NCBI RefSeq assembly: GCF_015706575.1
Contig: NW_024037051.1
Span: forward strand, 16,139,153-16,203,152
Direction: 5' to 3'
DNA from: Patiria miniata
Taxonomy: Eukaryota; Echinodermata; Asteroidea; Valvatida; Asterinidae
DNA: 64,000 bases
Under the pieces are notes generated by a model. That model ran no database searches and was not told where the DNA came from. It saw nothing but the letters and a program-made list of their open reading frames with translations. Each line of letters opens with the position of its first letter. The first letter of the stretch is position 1. Positions 52,501-64,000 of the stretch are shown here, in pieces. A program made the position numbers and the translations under genes.

Positions 52501-55500
52501 CAGCAGCTTCCGAACAACGTAGAGTTTGTCTAGAATTTCCTATGTTAAGGTAGTTTTTGATCGAGACATAGAGAGGCGGTGTTGCATGGCGCTGACAGGC
52601 CTTGCTATGGCATGTACTGCACAAAACGCAACTAGCGGGTGTGAGTGACTACGTCTTGCATTTTCTCCACAAGTCTTGGGTCTAAAGACTTGCTTGTTTT
52701 TGCAGGTTGTAGAGCTAATCAGCAGCTTCCGAACAACGTAGAGTTTGTCTAGAATTTCCTATGTTAAGGTAGTTTTTGATCGAGACATAGAGAGGCGGTG
52801 TTGCATGGCGCTGACAGGCCTTGCTATGGCATGTACTGCACAAAACGCAACTAGCGGGTGTGAGTGACTACGTCTTGCATTTTCTCAACAAGTCTTGGGT
52901 CTAAAGACTTGCTTGTTTTTGCAGGTTGTAGAGCTAATCAGCAGCTTCCGAACAACGTAGAGTTTGTCTAGAATTTCCTATGTTAAGGTAGTTTTTGATC
53001 GAGACATAGAGAGGCGGTGTTGCATGGCGCTGACAGGCCTTGCTATGGCATGTACTGCACAAAACGCAACTAGCGGGTGTGAGTGACTACGTCTTGCATT
53101 TTCTCCACAAGTCTTGGGTCTAAAGACTTGCTTGTTTTTGCAGGTTGTAGAGCTAATCAGCAGCTTCCGAACAACGTAGAGTTTGTCTAGAATTTCCTAT
53201 GTTAAGGTAGTTTTTGATCGAGACATAGAGAGGCGGTGTTGCATGGCGCTGACAGGCCTTGCTATGGCATGTACTGCACAAAACGCAACTAGCGGGTGTG
53301 AGTGACTACGTCTTGCATTTTCTCAACAAGTCTTGGGTCTAAAGACTTGCTTGTTTTTGCAGGTTGTAGAGCTAATCAGCAGCTTCCGAACAACGTAGAG
53401 TTTGTCTAGAATTTCCTATGTTAAGGTAGTTTTTGATCGAGACATAGAGAGGCGGTGTTGCATGGCGCTGACAAGCCTTGCTATGGCATGTACTGCACAA
53501 AACGCAACTAGCGGGTGTGAGTGACTACGTCTTGCATTTTCTCACAAGTCTTGGGTCTAAAGACTTGCTTGTTTTTGCAGGTTGTAGAGCTAATCAGCAG
53601 CTTCCGAACAACGTAGAGTTTGTCTAGAATTTCCTATGTTAAGGTAGTTTTTGATCGAGACATAGAGAGGCGGTGTTGCATGGCGCTGACAGGCCTTGCT
53701 ATGGCATGTACTGCACAAAACGCAACTAGCGGGTGTGAGTGACTACGTCTTGCATTTTCTCACAAGTCTTGGGTCTAAAGACTTGCTTGTTTTTGCAGGT
53801 TGTAGAGCTAATCAGCAGCTTCCGAACAACGTAGAGTTTGTCTAGAATTTCCTATGTTAAGGTAGTTTTTGATCGAGACATAGAGAGGCGGTGTTGCATG
53901 GCGCTGACAGGCCTTGCTATGGCATGTACTGCACAAAACGCAACTAGCGGGTGTGAGTGACTACGTCTTGCATTTTCTCAACAAGTCTTGGGTCTAAAGA
54001 CTTGCTTGTTTTTGCAGGTTGTAGAGCTAATCAGCAGCTTCCGAACAACGTAGAGTTTGTCTAGAATTTCCTATGTTAAGGTAGTTTTTGATCGAGACAT
54101 AGAGAGGCGGTGTTGCATGGCGCTGACAGGCCTTGCTATGGCATGTACTGCACAAAACGCAACTAGCGGGTGTGAGTGACTACGTCTTGCATTTTCTCAC
54201 AAGTCTTGGGTCTAAAGACTTGCTTGTTTTTGCAGGTTGTAGAGCTAATCAGCAGCTTCCGAACAACGTAGAGTTTGTCTAGAATTTCCTATGTTAAGGT
54301 AGTTTTTGATCGAGACATAGAGAGGCGGTGTTGCATGGCGCTGACAGGCCTTGCTATGGCATGTACTGCACAAAACGCAACTAGCGGGTGTGAGTGACTA
54401 CGTCTTGCATTTTCTCCACAAGTCTTGGGTCTAAAGACTTGCTTGTTTTTGCAGGTTGTAGAGCTAATCAGCAGCTTCCGAACAACGTAGAGTTTGTCTA
54501 GAATTTCCTATGTTAAGGTAGTTTTTGATCGAGACATAGAGAGGCGGTGTTGCATGGCGCTGACAGGCCTTGCTATGGCATGTACTGCACAAAACGCAAC
54601 TAGCGGGTGTGAGTGACTACGTCTTGCATTTTCTCAACAAGTCTTGGGTCTAAAGACTTGCTTGTTTTTGCAGGTTGTAGAGCTAATCAGCAGCTTCCGA
54701 ACAACGTAGAGTTTGTCTAGAATTTCCTATGTTAAGGTAGTTTTTGATCGAGACATAGAGAGGCGGTGTTGCATGGCGCTGACAGGCCTTGCTATGGCAT
54801 GTACTGCACAAAACGCAACTAGCGGGTGTGAGTGACTACGTCTTGCATTTTCTCAACAAGTCTTGGGTCTAAAGACTTGCTTGTTTTTGCAGGTTGTAGA
54901 GCTAATCAGCAGCTTCCGAACAACGTAGAGTTTGTCTAGAATTTCCTATGTTAAGGTAGTTTTTGATCGAGACATAGAGAGGCGGTGTTGCATGGCGCTG
55001 ACAGGCCTTGCTATGGCATGTACTGCACAAAACGCAACTAGCGGGTGTGAGTGACTACGTCTTGCATTTTCTCAACAAGTCTTGGGTCTAAAGACTTGCT
55101 TGTTTTTGCAGGTTGTAGAGCTAATCAGCAGCTTCCGAACAACGTAGAGTTTGTCTAGAATTTCCTATGTTAAGGTAGTTTTTGATCGAGACATAGAGAG
55201 GCGGTGTTGCATGGCGCTGACAGGCCTTGCTATGGCATGTACTGCACAAAACGCAACTAGCGGGTGTGAGTGACTACGTCTTGCATTTTCTCCACAAGTC
55301 TTGGGTCTAAAGACTTGCTTGTTTTTGCAGGTTGTAGAGCTAATCAGCAGCTTCCGAACAACGTAGAGTTTGTCTAGAATTTCCTATGTTAAGGTAGTTT
55401 TTGATCGAGACATAGAGAGGCGGTGTTGCATGGCGCTGACAGGCCTTGCTATGGCATGTACTGCACAAAACGCAACTAGCGGGTGTGAGTGACTACGTCT

Positions 55501-58500
55501 TGCATTTTCTCAACAAGTCTTGGGTCTAAAGACTTGCTTGTTTTTGCAGGTTGTAGAGCTAATCAGCAGCTTCCGAACAACGTAGAGTTTGTCTAGAATT
55601 TCCTATGTTAAGGTAGTTTTTGATCGAGACATAGAGAGGCGGTGTTGCATGGCGCTGACAGGCCTTGCTATGGCATGTACTGCACAAAACGCAACTAGCG
55701 GGTGTGAGTGACTACGTCTTGCATTTTCTCAACAAGTCTTGGGTCTAAAGACTTGCTTGTTTTTGCAGGTTGTAGAGCTAATCAGCAGCTTCCGAACAAC
55801 GTAGAGTTTGTCTAGAATTTCCTATGTTAAGGTAGTTTTTGATCGAGACATAGAGAGGCGGTGTTGCATGGCGCTGACAGGCCTTGCTATGGCATGTACT
55901 GCACAAAACGCAACTAGCGGGTGTGAGTGACTACGTCTTGCATTTTCTCAACAAGTCTTGGGTCTAAAGACTTGCTTGTTTTTGCAGGTTGTAGAGCTAA
56001 TCAGCAGCTTCCGAACAACGTAGAGTTTGTCTAGAATTTCCTATGTTAAGGTAGTTTTTGATCGAGACATAGAGAGGCGGTGTTGCATGGCGCTGACAGG
56101 CCTTGCTATGGCATGTACTGCACAAAACGCAACTAGCGGGTGTGAGTGACTACGTCTTGCATTTTCTCGACAAGTCTTGGGTCTAAAGACTTGCTTGTTT
56201 TTGCAGGTTGTAGAGCTAATCAGCAGCTTCCGAACAACGTAGAGTTTGTCTAGAATTTCCTATGTTAAGGTAGTTTTTGATCGAGACATAGAGAGGCGGT
56301 GTTGCATGGCGCTGACAGGCCTTGCTATGGCATGTACTGCACAAAACGCAACTAGCGGGTGTGAGTGACTACGTCTTGCATTTTCTCAACAAGTCTTGGG
56401 TCTAAAGACTTGCTTGTTTTTGCAGGTTGTAGAGCTAATCAGCAGCTTCCGAACAACGTAGAGTTTGTCTAGAATTTCCTATGTTAAGGTAGTTTTTGAT
56501 CGAGACATAGAGAGGCGGTGTTGCATGGCGCTGACAGGCCTTGCTATGGCATGTACTGCACAAAACGCAACTAGCGGGTGTGAGTGACTACGTCTTGCAT
56601 TTTCTCAACAAGTCTTGGGTCTAAAGACTTGCTTGTTTTTGCAGGTTGTAGAGCTAATCAGCAGCTTCCGAACAACGTAGAGTTTGTCTAGAATTTCCTA
56701 TGTTAAGGTAGTTTTTGATCGAGACATAGAGAGGCGGTGTTGCATGGCGCTGACAGGCCTTGCTATGGCATGTACTGCACAAAACGCAACTAGCGGGTGT
56801 GAGTGACTACGTCTTGCATTTTCTCAACAAGTCTTGGGTCTAAAGACTTGCTTGTTTTTGCAGGTTGTAGAGCTAATCAGCAGCTTCCGAACAACGTAGA
56901 GTTTGTCTAGAATTTCCTATGTTAAGGTAGTTTTTGATCGAGACATAGAGAGGCGGTGTTGCATGGCGCTGACAGGCCTTGCTATGGCATGTACTGCACA
57001 AAACGCAACTAGCGGGTGTGAGTGACTACGTCTTGCATTTTCTCACAAGTCTTGGGTCTAAAGACTTGCTTGTTTTTGCAGGTTGTAGAGCTAATCAGCA
57101 GCTTCCGAACAACGTAGAGTTTGTCTAGAATTTCCTATGTTAAGGTAGTTTTTGATCGAGACATAGAGAGGCGGTGTTGCATGGCGCTGACAGCCTTGCT
57201 ATGGCATGTACTGCACAAAACGCAACTAGCGGGTGTGAGTGACTACGTCTTGCATTTTCTCGACAAGTCTTGGGTCTAAAGACTTGCTTGTTTTTGCAGG
57301 TTGTAGAGCTAATCAGCAGCTTCCGAACAACGTAGAGTTTGTCTAGAATTTCCTATGTTAAGGTAGTTTTTGATCGAGACATAGAGAGGCGGTGTTGCAT
57401 GGCGCTGACAGGCCTTGCTATGGCATGTACTGCACAAAACGCAACTAGCGGGTGTGAGTGACTACGTCTTGCATTTTCTCAACAAGTCTTGGGTCTAAAG
57501 ACTTGCTTGTTTTTGCAGGTTGTAGAGCTAATCAGCAGCTTCCGAACAACGTAGAGTTTGTCTAGAATTTCCTATGTTAAGGTAGTTTTTGATCGAGACA
57601 TAGAGAGGCGGTGTTGCATGGCGCTGACAGGCCTTGCTATGGCATGTACTGCACAAAACGCAACTAGCGGGTGTGAGTGACTACGTCTTGCATTTTCTCG
57701 ACAAGTCTTGGGTCTAAAGACTTGCTTGTTTTTGCAGGTTGTAGAGCTAATCAGCAGCTTCCGAACAACGTAGAGTTTGTCTAGAATTTCCTATGTTAAG
57801 GTAGTTTTTGATCGAGACATAGAGAGGCGGTGTTGCATGGCGCTGACAGGCCTTGCTATGGCATGTACTGCACAAAACGCAACTAGCGGGTGTGAGTGAC
57901 TACGTCTTGCATTTTCTCCACAAGTCTTGGGTCTAAAGACTTGCTTGTTTTTGCAGGTTGTAGAGCTAATCAGCAGCTTCCGAACAACGTAGAGTTTGTC
58001 TAGAATTTCCTATGTTAAGGTAGTTTTTGATCGAGACATAGAGAGGCGGTGTTGCATGGCGCTGACAGGCCTTGCTATGGCATGTACTGCACAAAACGCA
58101 ACTAGCGGGTGTGAGTGACTACGTCTTGCATTTTCTCGACAAGTCTTGGGTCTAAAGACTTGCTTGTTTTTGCAGGTTGTAGAGCTAATCAGCAGCTTCC
58201 GAACAACGTAGAGTTTGTCTAGAATTTCCTATGTTAAGGTAGTTTTTGATCGAGACATAGAGAGGCGGTGTTGCATGGCGCTGACAGGCCTTGCTATGGC
58301 ATGTACTGCACAAAACGCAACTAGCGGGTGTGAGTGACTACGTCTTGCATTTTCTCCACAAGTCTTGGGTCTAAAGACTTGCTTGTTTTTGCAGGTTGTA
58401 GAGCTAATCAGCAGCTTCCGAACAACGTAGAGTTTGTCTAGAATTTCCTATGTTAAGGTAGTTTTTGATCGAGACATAGAGAGGCGGTGTTGCATGGCGC

Positions 58501-60690
58501 TGACAGGCCTTGCTATGGCATGTACTGCACAAAACGCAACTAGCGGGTGTGAGTGACTACGTCTTGCATTTTCTCAACAAGTCTTGGGTCTAAAGACTTG
58601 CTTGTTTTTGCAGGTTGTAGAGCTAATCAGCAGCTTCCGAACAACGTAGAGTTTGTCTAGAATTTCCTATGTTAAGGTAGTTTTTGATCGAGACATAGAG
58701 AGGCGGTGTTGCATGGCGCTGACAGGCCTTGCTATGGCATGTACTGCACAAAACGCAACTAGCGGGTGTGAGTGACTACGTCTTGCATTTTCTCCACAAG
58801 TCTTGGGTCTAAAGACTTGCTTGTTTTTGCAGGTTGTAGAGCTAATCAGCAGCTTCCGAACAACGTAGAGTTTGTCTAGAATTTCCTATGTTAAGGTAGT
58901 TTTTGATCGAGACATAGAGAGGCGGTGTTGCATGGCGCTGACAGGCCTTGCTATGGCATGTACTGCACAAAACGCAACTAGCGGGTGTGAGTGACTACGT
59001 CTTGCATTTTCTCAACAAGTCTTGGGTCTAAAGACTTGCTTGTTTTTGCAGGTTGTAGAGCTAATCAGCAGCTTCCGAACAACGTAGAGTTTGTCTAGAA
59101 TTTCCTATGTTAAGGTAGTTTTTGATCGAGACATAGAGAGGCGGTGTTGCATGGCGCTGACAAGCCTTGCTATGGCATGTACTGCACAAAACGCAACTAG
59201 CGGGTGTGAGTGACTACGTCTTGCATTTTCTCCACAAGTCTTGGGTCTAAAGACTTGCTTGTTTTTGCAGGTTGTAGAGCTAATCAGCAGCTTCCGAACA
59301 ACGTAGAGTTTGTCTAGAATTTCCTATGTTAAGGTAGTTTTTGATCGAGACATAGAGAGGCGGTGTTGCATGGCGCTGACAGGCCTTGCTATGGCATGTA
59401 CTGCACAAAACGCAACTAGCGGGTGTGAGTGACTACGTCTTGCATTTTCTCGACAAGTCTTGGGTCTAAAGACTTGCTTGTTTTTGCAGGTTGTAGAGCT
59501 AATCAGCAGCTTCCGAACAACGTAGAGTTTGTCTAGAATTTCCTATGTTAAGGTAGTTTTTGATCGAGACATAGAGAGGCGGTGTTGCATGGCGCTGACA
59601 GGCCTTGCTATGGCATGTACTGCACAAAACGCAACTAGCGGGTGTGAGTGACTACGTCTTGCATTTTCTCAACAAGTCTTGGGTCTAAAGACTTGCTTGT
59701 TTTTGCAGGTTGTAGAGCTAATCAGCAGCTTCCGAACAACGTAGAGTTTGTCTAGAATTTCCTATGTTAAGGTAGTTTTTGATCGAGACATAGAGAGGCG
59801 GTGTTGCATGGCGCTGACAGGCCTTGCTATGGCATGTACTGCACAAAACGCAACTAGCGGGTGTGAGTGACTACGTCTTGCATTTTCTCAACAAGTCTTG
59901 GGTCTAAAGACTTGCTTGTTTTTGCAGGTTGTAGAGCTAATCAGCAGCTTCCGAACAACGTAGAGTTTGTCTAGAATTTCCTATGTTAAGGTAGTTTTTG
60001 ATCGAGACATAGAGAGGCGGTGTTGCATGGCGCTGACAGGCCTTGCTATGGCATGTACTGCACAAAACGCAACTAGCGGGTGTGAGTGACTACGTCTTGC
60101 ATTTTCTCAACAAGTCTTGGGTCTAAAGACTTGCTTGTTTTTGCAGGTTGTAGAGCTAATCAGCAGCTTCCGAACAACGTAGAGTTTGTCTAGAATTTCC
60201 TATGTTAAGGTAGTTTTTGATCGAGACATAGAGAGGCGGTGTTGCATGGCGCTGACAAGCCTTGCTATGGCATGTACTGCACAAAACGCAACTAGCGGGT
60301 GTGAGTGACTACGTCTTGCATTTTCTCCACAAGTCTTGGGTCTAAAGACTTGCTTGTTTTTGCAGGTTGTAGAGCTAATCAGCAGCTTCCGAACAACGTA
60401 GAGTTTGTCTAGAATTTCCTATGTTAAGGTAGTTTTTGATCGAGACATAGAGAGGCGGTGTTGCATGGCGCTGACAGGCCTTGCTATGGCATGTACTGCA
60501 CAAAACGCAACTAGCGGGTGTGAGTGACTACGTCTTGCATTTTCTCAACAAGTCTTGGGTCTAAAGACTTGCTTGTTTTTGCAGGTTGTAGAGCTAATCA
60601 GCAGCTTCCGAACAACGTAGAGTTTGTCTAGAATTTCCTATGTTAAGGTAGTTTTTGATCGAGACATAGAGAGGCGGTGTTGCATGGCGC
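49520..60690. repeat. Right transitional segment, two variable sites
   Basis: The ACAGGCC tract varies again: ACAAGCC at about 49,529, 53,471, 59,161 and 60,255, and ACAGCC at about 57,190. C-type copies at unit 186 are frequent. At 57,916, 58,354, 58,792 and 59,230 they occupy every second monomer for four cycles, alternating with G or A. Otherwise the monomers match the core consensus. Confidence 0.82.
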
Positions 60691-63600
60691 TGACAGCCTT
60701 GCTATGGCATGTACTGCACAAAACGCAACTAGCGGGTGTGAGTGACTACGTCTTGCATTTTCTCAACAAGTCTTGGGTCTAAAGACTTGCTTGTTTTGCA
60801 GGTTGTAGAGCTAATCAGCAGCTTCCGAACAACGTAGAGTTTGTCTAGAATTTCCTATGTTAAGGTAGTTTTTGATCGAGACATAGAGAGGCGGTGTTGC
60901 ATGGCGCTGACAGGCCTTGCTATGGCATGTACTGCACAAAACGCAACTAGCGGGTGTGAGTGACTACGTCTTGCATTTTCTCAACAAGTCTTGGGTCTAA
61001 AGACTTGCTTGTTTTGCAGTTGTAGAGCTAATCAGCAGCTTCCGAACAACGTAGAGTTTGTCTAGAATTTCTATATTAAGGTATTTTTTGATCGAGACAT
61101 AGAGAGGCGGTGTTGCATGGCGCTGACAAGCCTTGCTATGGCATGTACTGCACAAAACGCAACTAGCGGGTGTGAGTGACTACGTCTTGCATTTTCTCGA
61201 CAAGTCTGGGTCTAAAGACTTGCTTGTTTTCGCAGGTTGTAGAGCTAATCAGCAGCTTCCGAAAACGTAGAGTTTGTCTAGAATTTCCTATGTTAAGTAG
61301 TTTTTGATCGAGACATAGAGAGGCGGTGTTGCATGGCGCTGACAGGCCTTGCTATGGCATGTACTGCAAAAAACGCAACTAGCGGGTGTGAGTGACTACG
61401 TCTTGCATTTTCTCAACAAGTCTTGGTCTAAAGACTTGCTTGTTTTTGCAGTTGTAGAGCTAATCAGCAGCTTCCGAACAACGTAGAGTTTGTCTAGAAT
61501 TTCCTATGTTAAGGTAGTTTTTGATCGAGACATAGAGAGGCGGTGTTGCATGGCGCTGACAGCCTTGCTATGGCATGTACTGCACAAAACGCAACTAGCG
61601 GGTGTGAGTGACTACGTCTTGCATTTTCTCAACAAGTCTTGGGTCTAAAGACTTGCTTGTTTTTGCAGGTTGTAGAGCTAATCAGCAGCTTCCGAACAAC
61701 GTAGAGTTTGTCTAGAATTTCCTTATTAAGGTAGTTTTTGATCGAGACATAGAGAGGCGGTGTTGCATGGCGCTGACAGGCCTTGCTATGGCATGTACTG
61801 CACAAAACGCAACTAGCGGGTGTGAGTGACTACGTCTTGCATTTTCTCAACAAGTCTTGGGTTTAAAGACTTGCTTGTTTTTGCAGGTGTAGAGCTAATC
61901 AGCAGCTTCCGAACAACGTAGAGTTTGTCTAGAATTTCCTATGTTAAGGTAGTTTTTGATCGAGACATAGAGAGGCGGTGTTGCATGGCGCTGACAGGCC
62001 TTGCTATGGCATGTACTGCACAAAACGCAACTAGCGGGTGTGAGTGACTACGTCTTGCATTTTCTCACAAGTCTTGGGTCTAAAGACTTGCTTGTTTGCA
62101 GGTTGTAGAGCTAATCAGCAGCTTCCGAACAACGTAGAGTTTGTCTAGAATTTCCTATGTTAAGGTAGTTTTTGATCGAGACATAGAGAGGCGGTGTTGC
62201 ATGGCGCTGACAGGCCTTGCTATGGCATGTACTGCACAAAACGCAACTAGCGGGTGTGAGTGACTACGTCTTGCATTTTCTCAACAAGTTCTGGGTCTAA
62301 AGACTTGCTTGTTTTTGCAGGTTGTAGAGCTAATCAGCAGCTTCCGAACCACGTAGAGTTTGTCTAGAATTTCCTATGTAAAGGTAGTTTTTGATCGAGA
62401 CATAGAGAGGCGGTGTTGCATGGCGCTGACAAGCCTTGCTATGGCATGTACTGCACAAAAACGCAACTAGCGGGTGTGAGTGACTACGTCTTGCATTTTC
62501 TCAACAAGTCTTGGGTCTAAAGACTTGCTTGTTTTTGCAGGTTGTAGAGCTAATCAGCAGCTTCCGAACAACGTAGAGTTTGTCTAGAATTTCCTATATT
62601 AAGGTAGTTTTTGATCGAGACATAGAGAGGCGGTGTGTGCATGGCGCTGACAAGCCTTGCTATGGCATGTACTGCACAAAACGCAACTAGCGGTTGTGAG
62701 TGACTACGTCTTGCATTTTCTCAACAAGTCTTGGGTCTAAAGACTTGCTTGTTTTTGCAGGTTGTAGAGCTAATCAGCAGCTTCCGAACAACGTAGAGTT
62801 TGTCTAGAATTTCCTATGTTAAGGTAGTTTTTGATCGAGACATAGAGAGGCGGTGTTGCATGGCGCTGACAAGCCTTGCTATGCATGTACTGCACAAAAC
62901 GCAACTAGCGGGTGTGAGTGACTACGTCTTGCATTTTCTCGACAAGTCTTGGGTCTAAAGACTTGCTTGTTTTGCAGGTTGTAGAGCTAATCAGCAGCTT
63001 CGAACAACGTAGAGTTTGTCTAGAATTTCCTATGTTAAGGTAGTTTTTGATCGAGACATAGAGAGGCGGTGTTGCATGGCGCTGACAGGCCTTGCTATGG
63101 CATGTACTGCACAAAACGCAACTAGCGGGTGTGAGTGACTACGTCCTGCATTTTCTCGACAAGTCTTGGGTTTAAAGACTTGCTTGTTTTTGCAGGTTGT
63201 AGAGCTAATCAGCAGCTTCCGAACAACGTAGAGTTTGTCTAGAATTTCCTATGTTAAGGTAGTTTTTGATCGAGACATAGAGAGGCGGTGTTGCATGGCG
63301 CTGACAAGCCTTGCTATGGCATGTACTGCACAAAACGCAACTAGCGGGTGTGAGTGACTACGTCTTGCATTTTCTCGACAAGTCTTGGGTCTAAAGACTT
63401 GCTTGTTTTTGCAGGTTGTAGAGCTAATCAGCAGCTTCCGAACAACGTAGAGTTTGTCTAGAATTTCCTATGTTAAGGTAGTTTTTGATCGAGACATAGA
63501 GAGGCGGTGTTGCATGGCGCTGACAAGCCTTGCTATGGCATGTACTGCACAAAACGCAACTAGTGGGTGTGAGTGACTACGTCTTGCATTTTCTCAACAA

Positions 63601-64000
63601 GTCTTGGGTTTAAAGACTTGCTTGTTTTTGCAGGCTGTAGAGCTAATCAGCAGCTTCCGAACAACGTAGAGTTTGTCTAGAATTTCCTATGTTAAGGTAG
63701 TTTTTGATCGAGACATAGAGAGGCGGTGTTGCATGGCGCTGACAGGCCTGCTATGGCATGTACTGCACAAAACGCAACTAGCGGGTGTGAGTGACTACGT
63801 CTTGCATTTTCTCCACAAGTCTTGAGTTAAAGACTTGCTTTGTTTTGCAGGTTGTAGAGCTAATCAGCAGCTTCCGAACAACGTAGAGTTTGTCTAGAAT
63901 TTCCTATGTTAAGGTAGTTTTTGATCGAGACATAGAGAGGCGGTGTTGCATGGCGCTGACAGGCCTTGCTATGGCATGTACTGCACAAAACGCAACTAGC
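60690..64000. repeat. Right array segment with substitutions and indels
   Basis: About 15 monomers in which scattered differences return. Unlike the left edge, substitutions are prominent: GGGTTTAAAG instead of GGGTCTAAAG (about 61,862; 63,171; 63,610), CTATATTAAG (61,074; 62,595), TAGTGGG (63,564), CAGGCTGTAG (63,634) and CGTCCTGC (63,145). Homopolymer losses also occur, for example GTTTTGCAG at 60,793. Shared substitutions between copies suggest real diverged subtypes rather than error alone. The window ends inside a monomer, so the array continues. Confidence 0.82.
63847..64000. repeat. Partial monomer at right window edge
   Basis: This copy begins at GCAGG and is cut at unit position 154 (...AACTAGC). 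The left edge is similar: bases 1-12 are the last part of a monomer. Neither array boundary is in the window. Confidence 0.95.

Larger units (their letters stand above)
1..64000. repeat. 219-bp tandem satellite DNA array, about 292 copies
   Basis: Every part of the window is the same sequence repeated head to tail. The start GCAGGTTGTAG recurs every 219 bp in the clean part (for example 14,406, 14,625 and 14,844) and about every 218 bp on average in the first 14.4 kb, where small deletions accumulate. I count 66 units from 13 to 14,405 and infer about 226 more to 63,846. No copy is inverted and nothing interrupts the array. Consensus G+C is 99 of 219 bases (45%). CpG occurs 8 times per unit against about 11 expected, so depletion is mild. 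Long, homogeneous, non-coding arrays of one short monomer are typical of eukaryotic heterochromatin; the centromeric, pericentromeric or subtelomeric position cannot be read from the sequence. The family is not one I recognise. Confidence 0.98.

Noticed and set aside
1..64000. CRISPR array
   Set aside because: The whole 219-bp period is repeated. There are no unique spacers alternating with short repeats and no cas genes.
1..64000. rDNA spacer, telomere or bacterial plasmid repeat
   Set aside because: No rRNA segment, no telomere-type short repeat and no coding DNA are present. A non-coding array of about 292 copies does not fit a bacterial replicon.

Overview
The whole 64 kb window is one uninterrupted head-to-tail satellite DNA array. 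The repeat unit is 219 bp, about 45% G+C, and every copy lies in the same orientation. Counting from the first GCAGG to the last gives about 292 complete monomers, with partial monomers at both ends (about 12 bp on the left, about 154 bp on the right). The array therefore runs past both edges and no flanking DNA is visible. I see no protein-coding gene, tRNA, rRNA, CRISPR array, transposon or telomere repeat. An array this long, non-coding and homogeneous points to a eukaryotic nuclear genome (pericentromeric, centromeric, subtelomeric or other heterochromatin). I do not recognise the monomer and cannot name the organism.

Layout. (1) From 1 to about 14.4 kb the monomers carry many small differences, mostly one-base losses or gains in homopolymers, and these thin out steadily to the right. 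(2) From 14.4 to 23.3 kb the monomers are nearly identical and vary at two fixed sites. (3) From about 23.3 to 49.5 kb the array is essentially perfect except for one site, CTC[A/G/C/deleted]ACAAG at monomer position 186. It includes about 3.07 kb (46,315-49,379) in which I see no difference between monomers. (4) From 49.5 to 60.7 kb both variable sites are in play again. (5) From 60.7 to 64 kb scattered indels and genuine substitutions reappear.

The monomer has an 8-bp-stem dyad with a 7-nt loop (unit 188-210), two GTCTTG copies 20 bp apart beside it, and a nested imperfect dyad (unit 5-36). Its length is 73 x 3, so reading frame is kept from copy to copy, yet stops close every frame of the consensus. 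The longer open frames (60-100 codons) occur only where indels stitch frames together. The main open question is how much of the variation is biology (homogenised centre, local amplification of variants) and how much is long-read assembly error.

Monomer positions below use the copy at 14,406-14,624, with unit position 1 = the G of GCAGG. Counts were made by eye.
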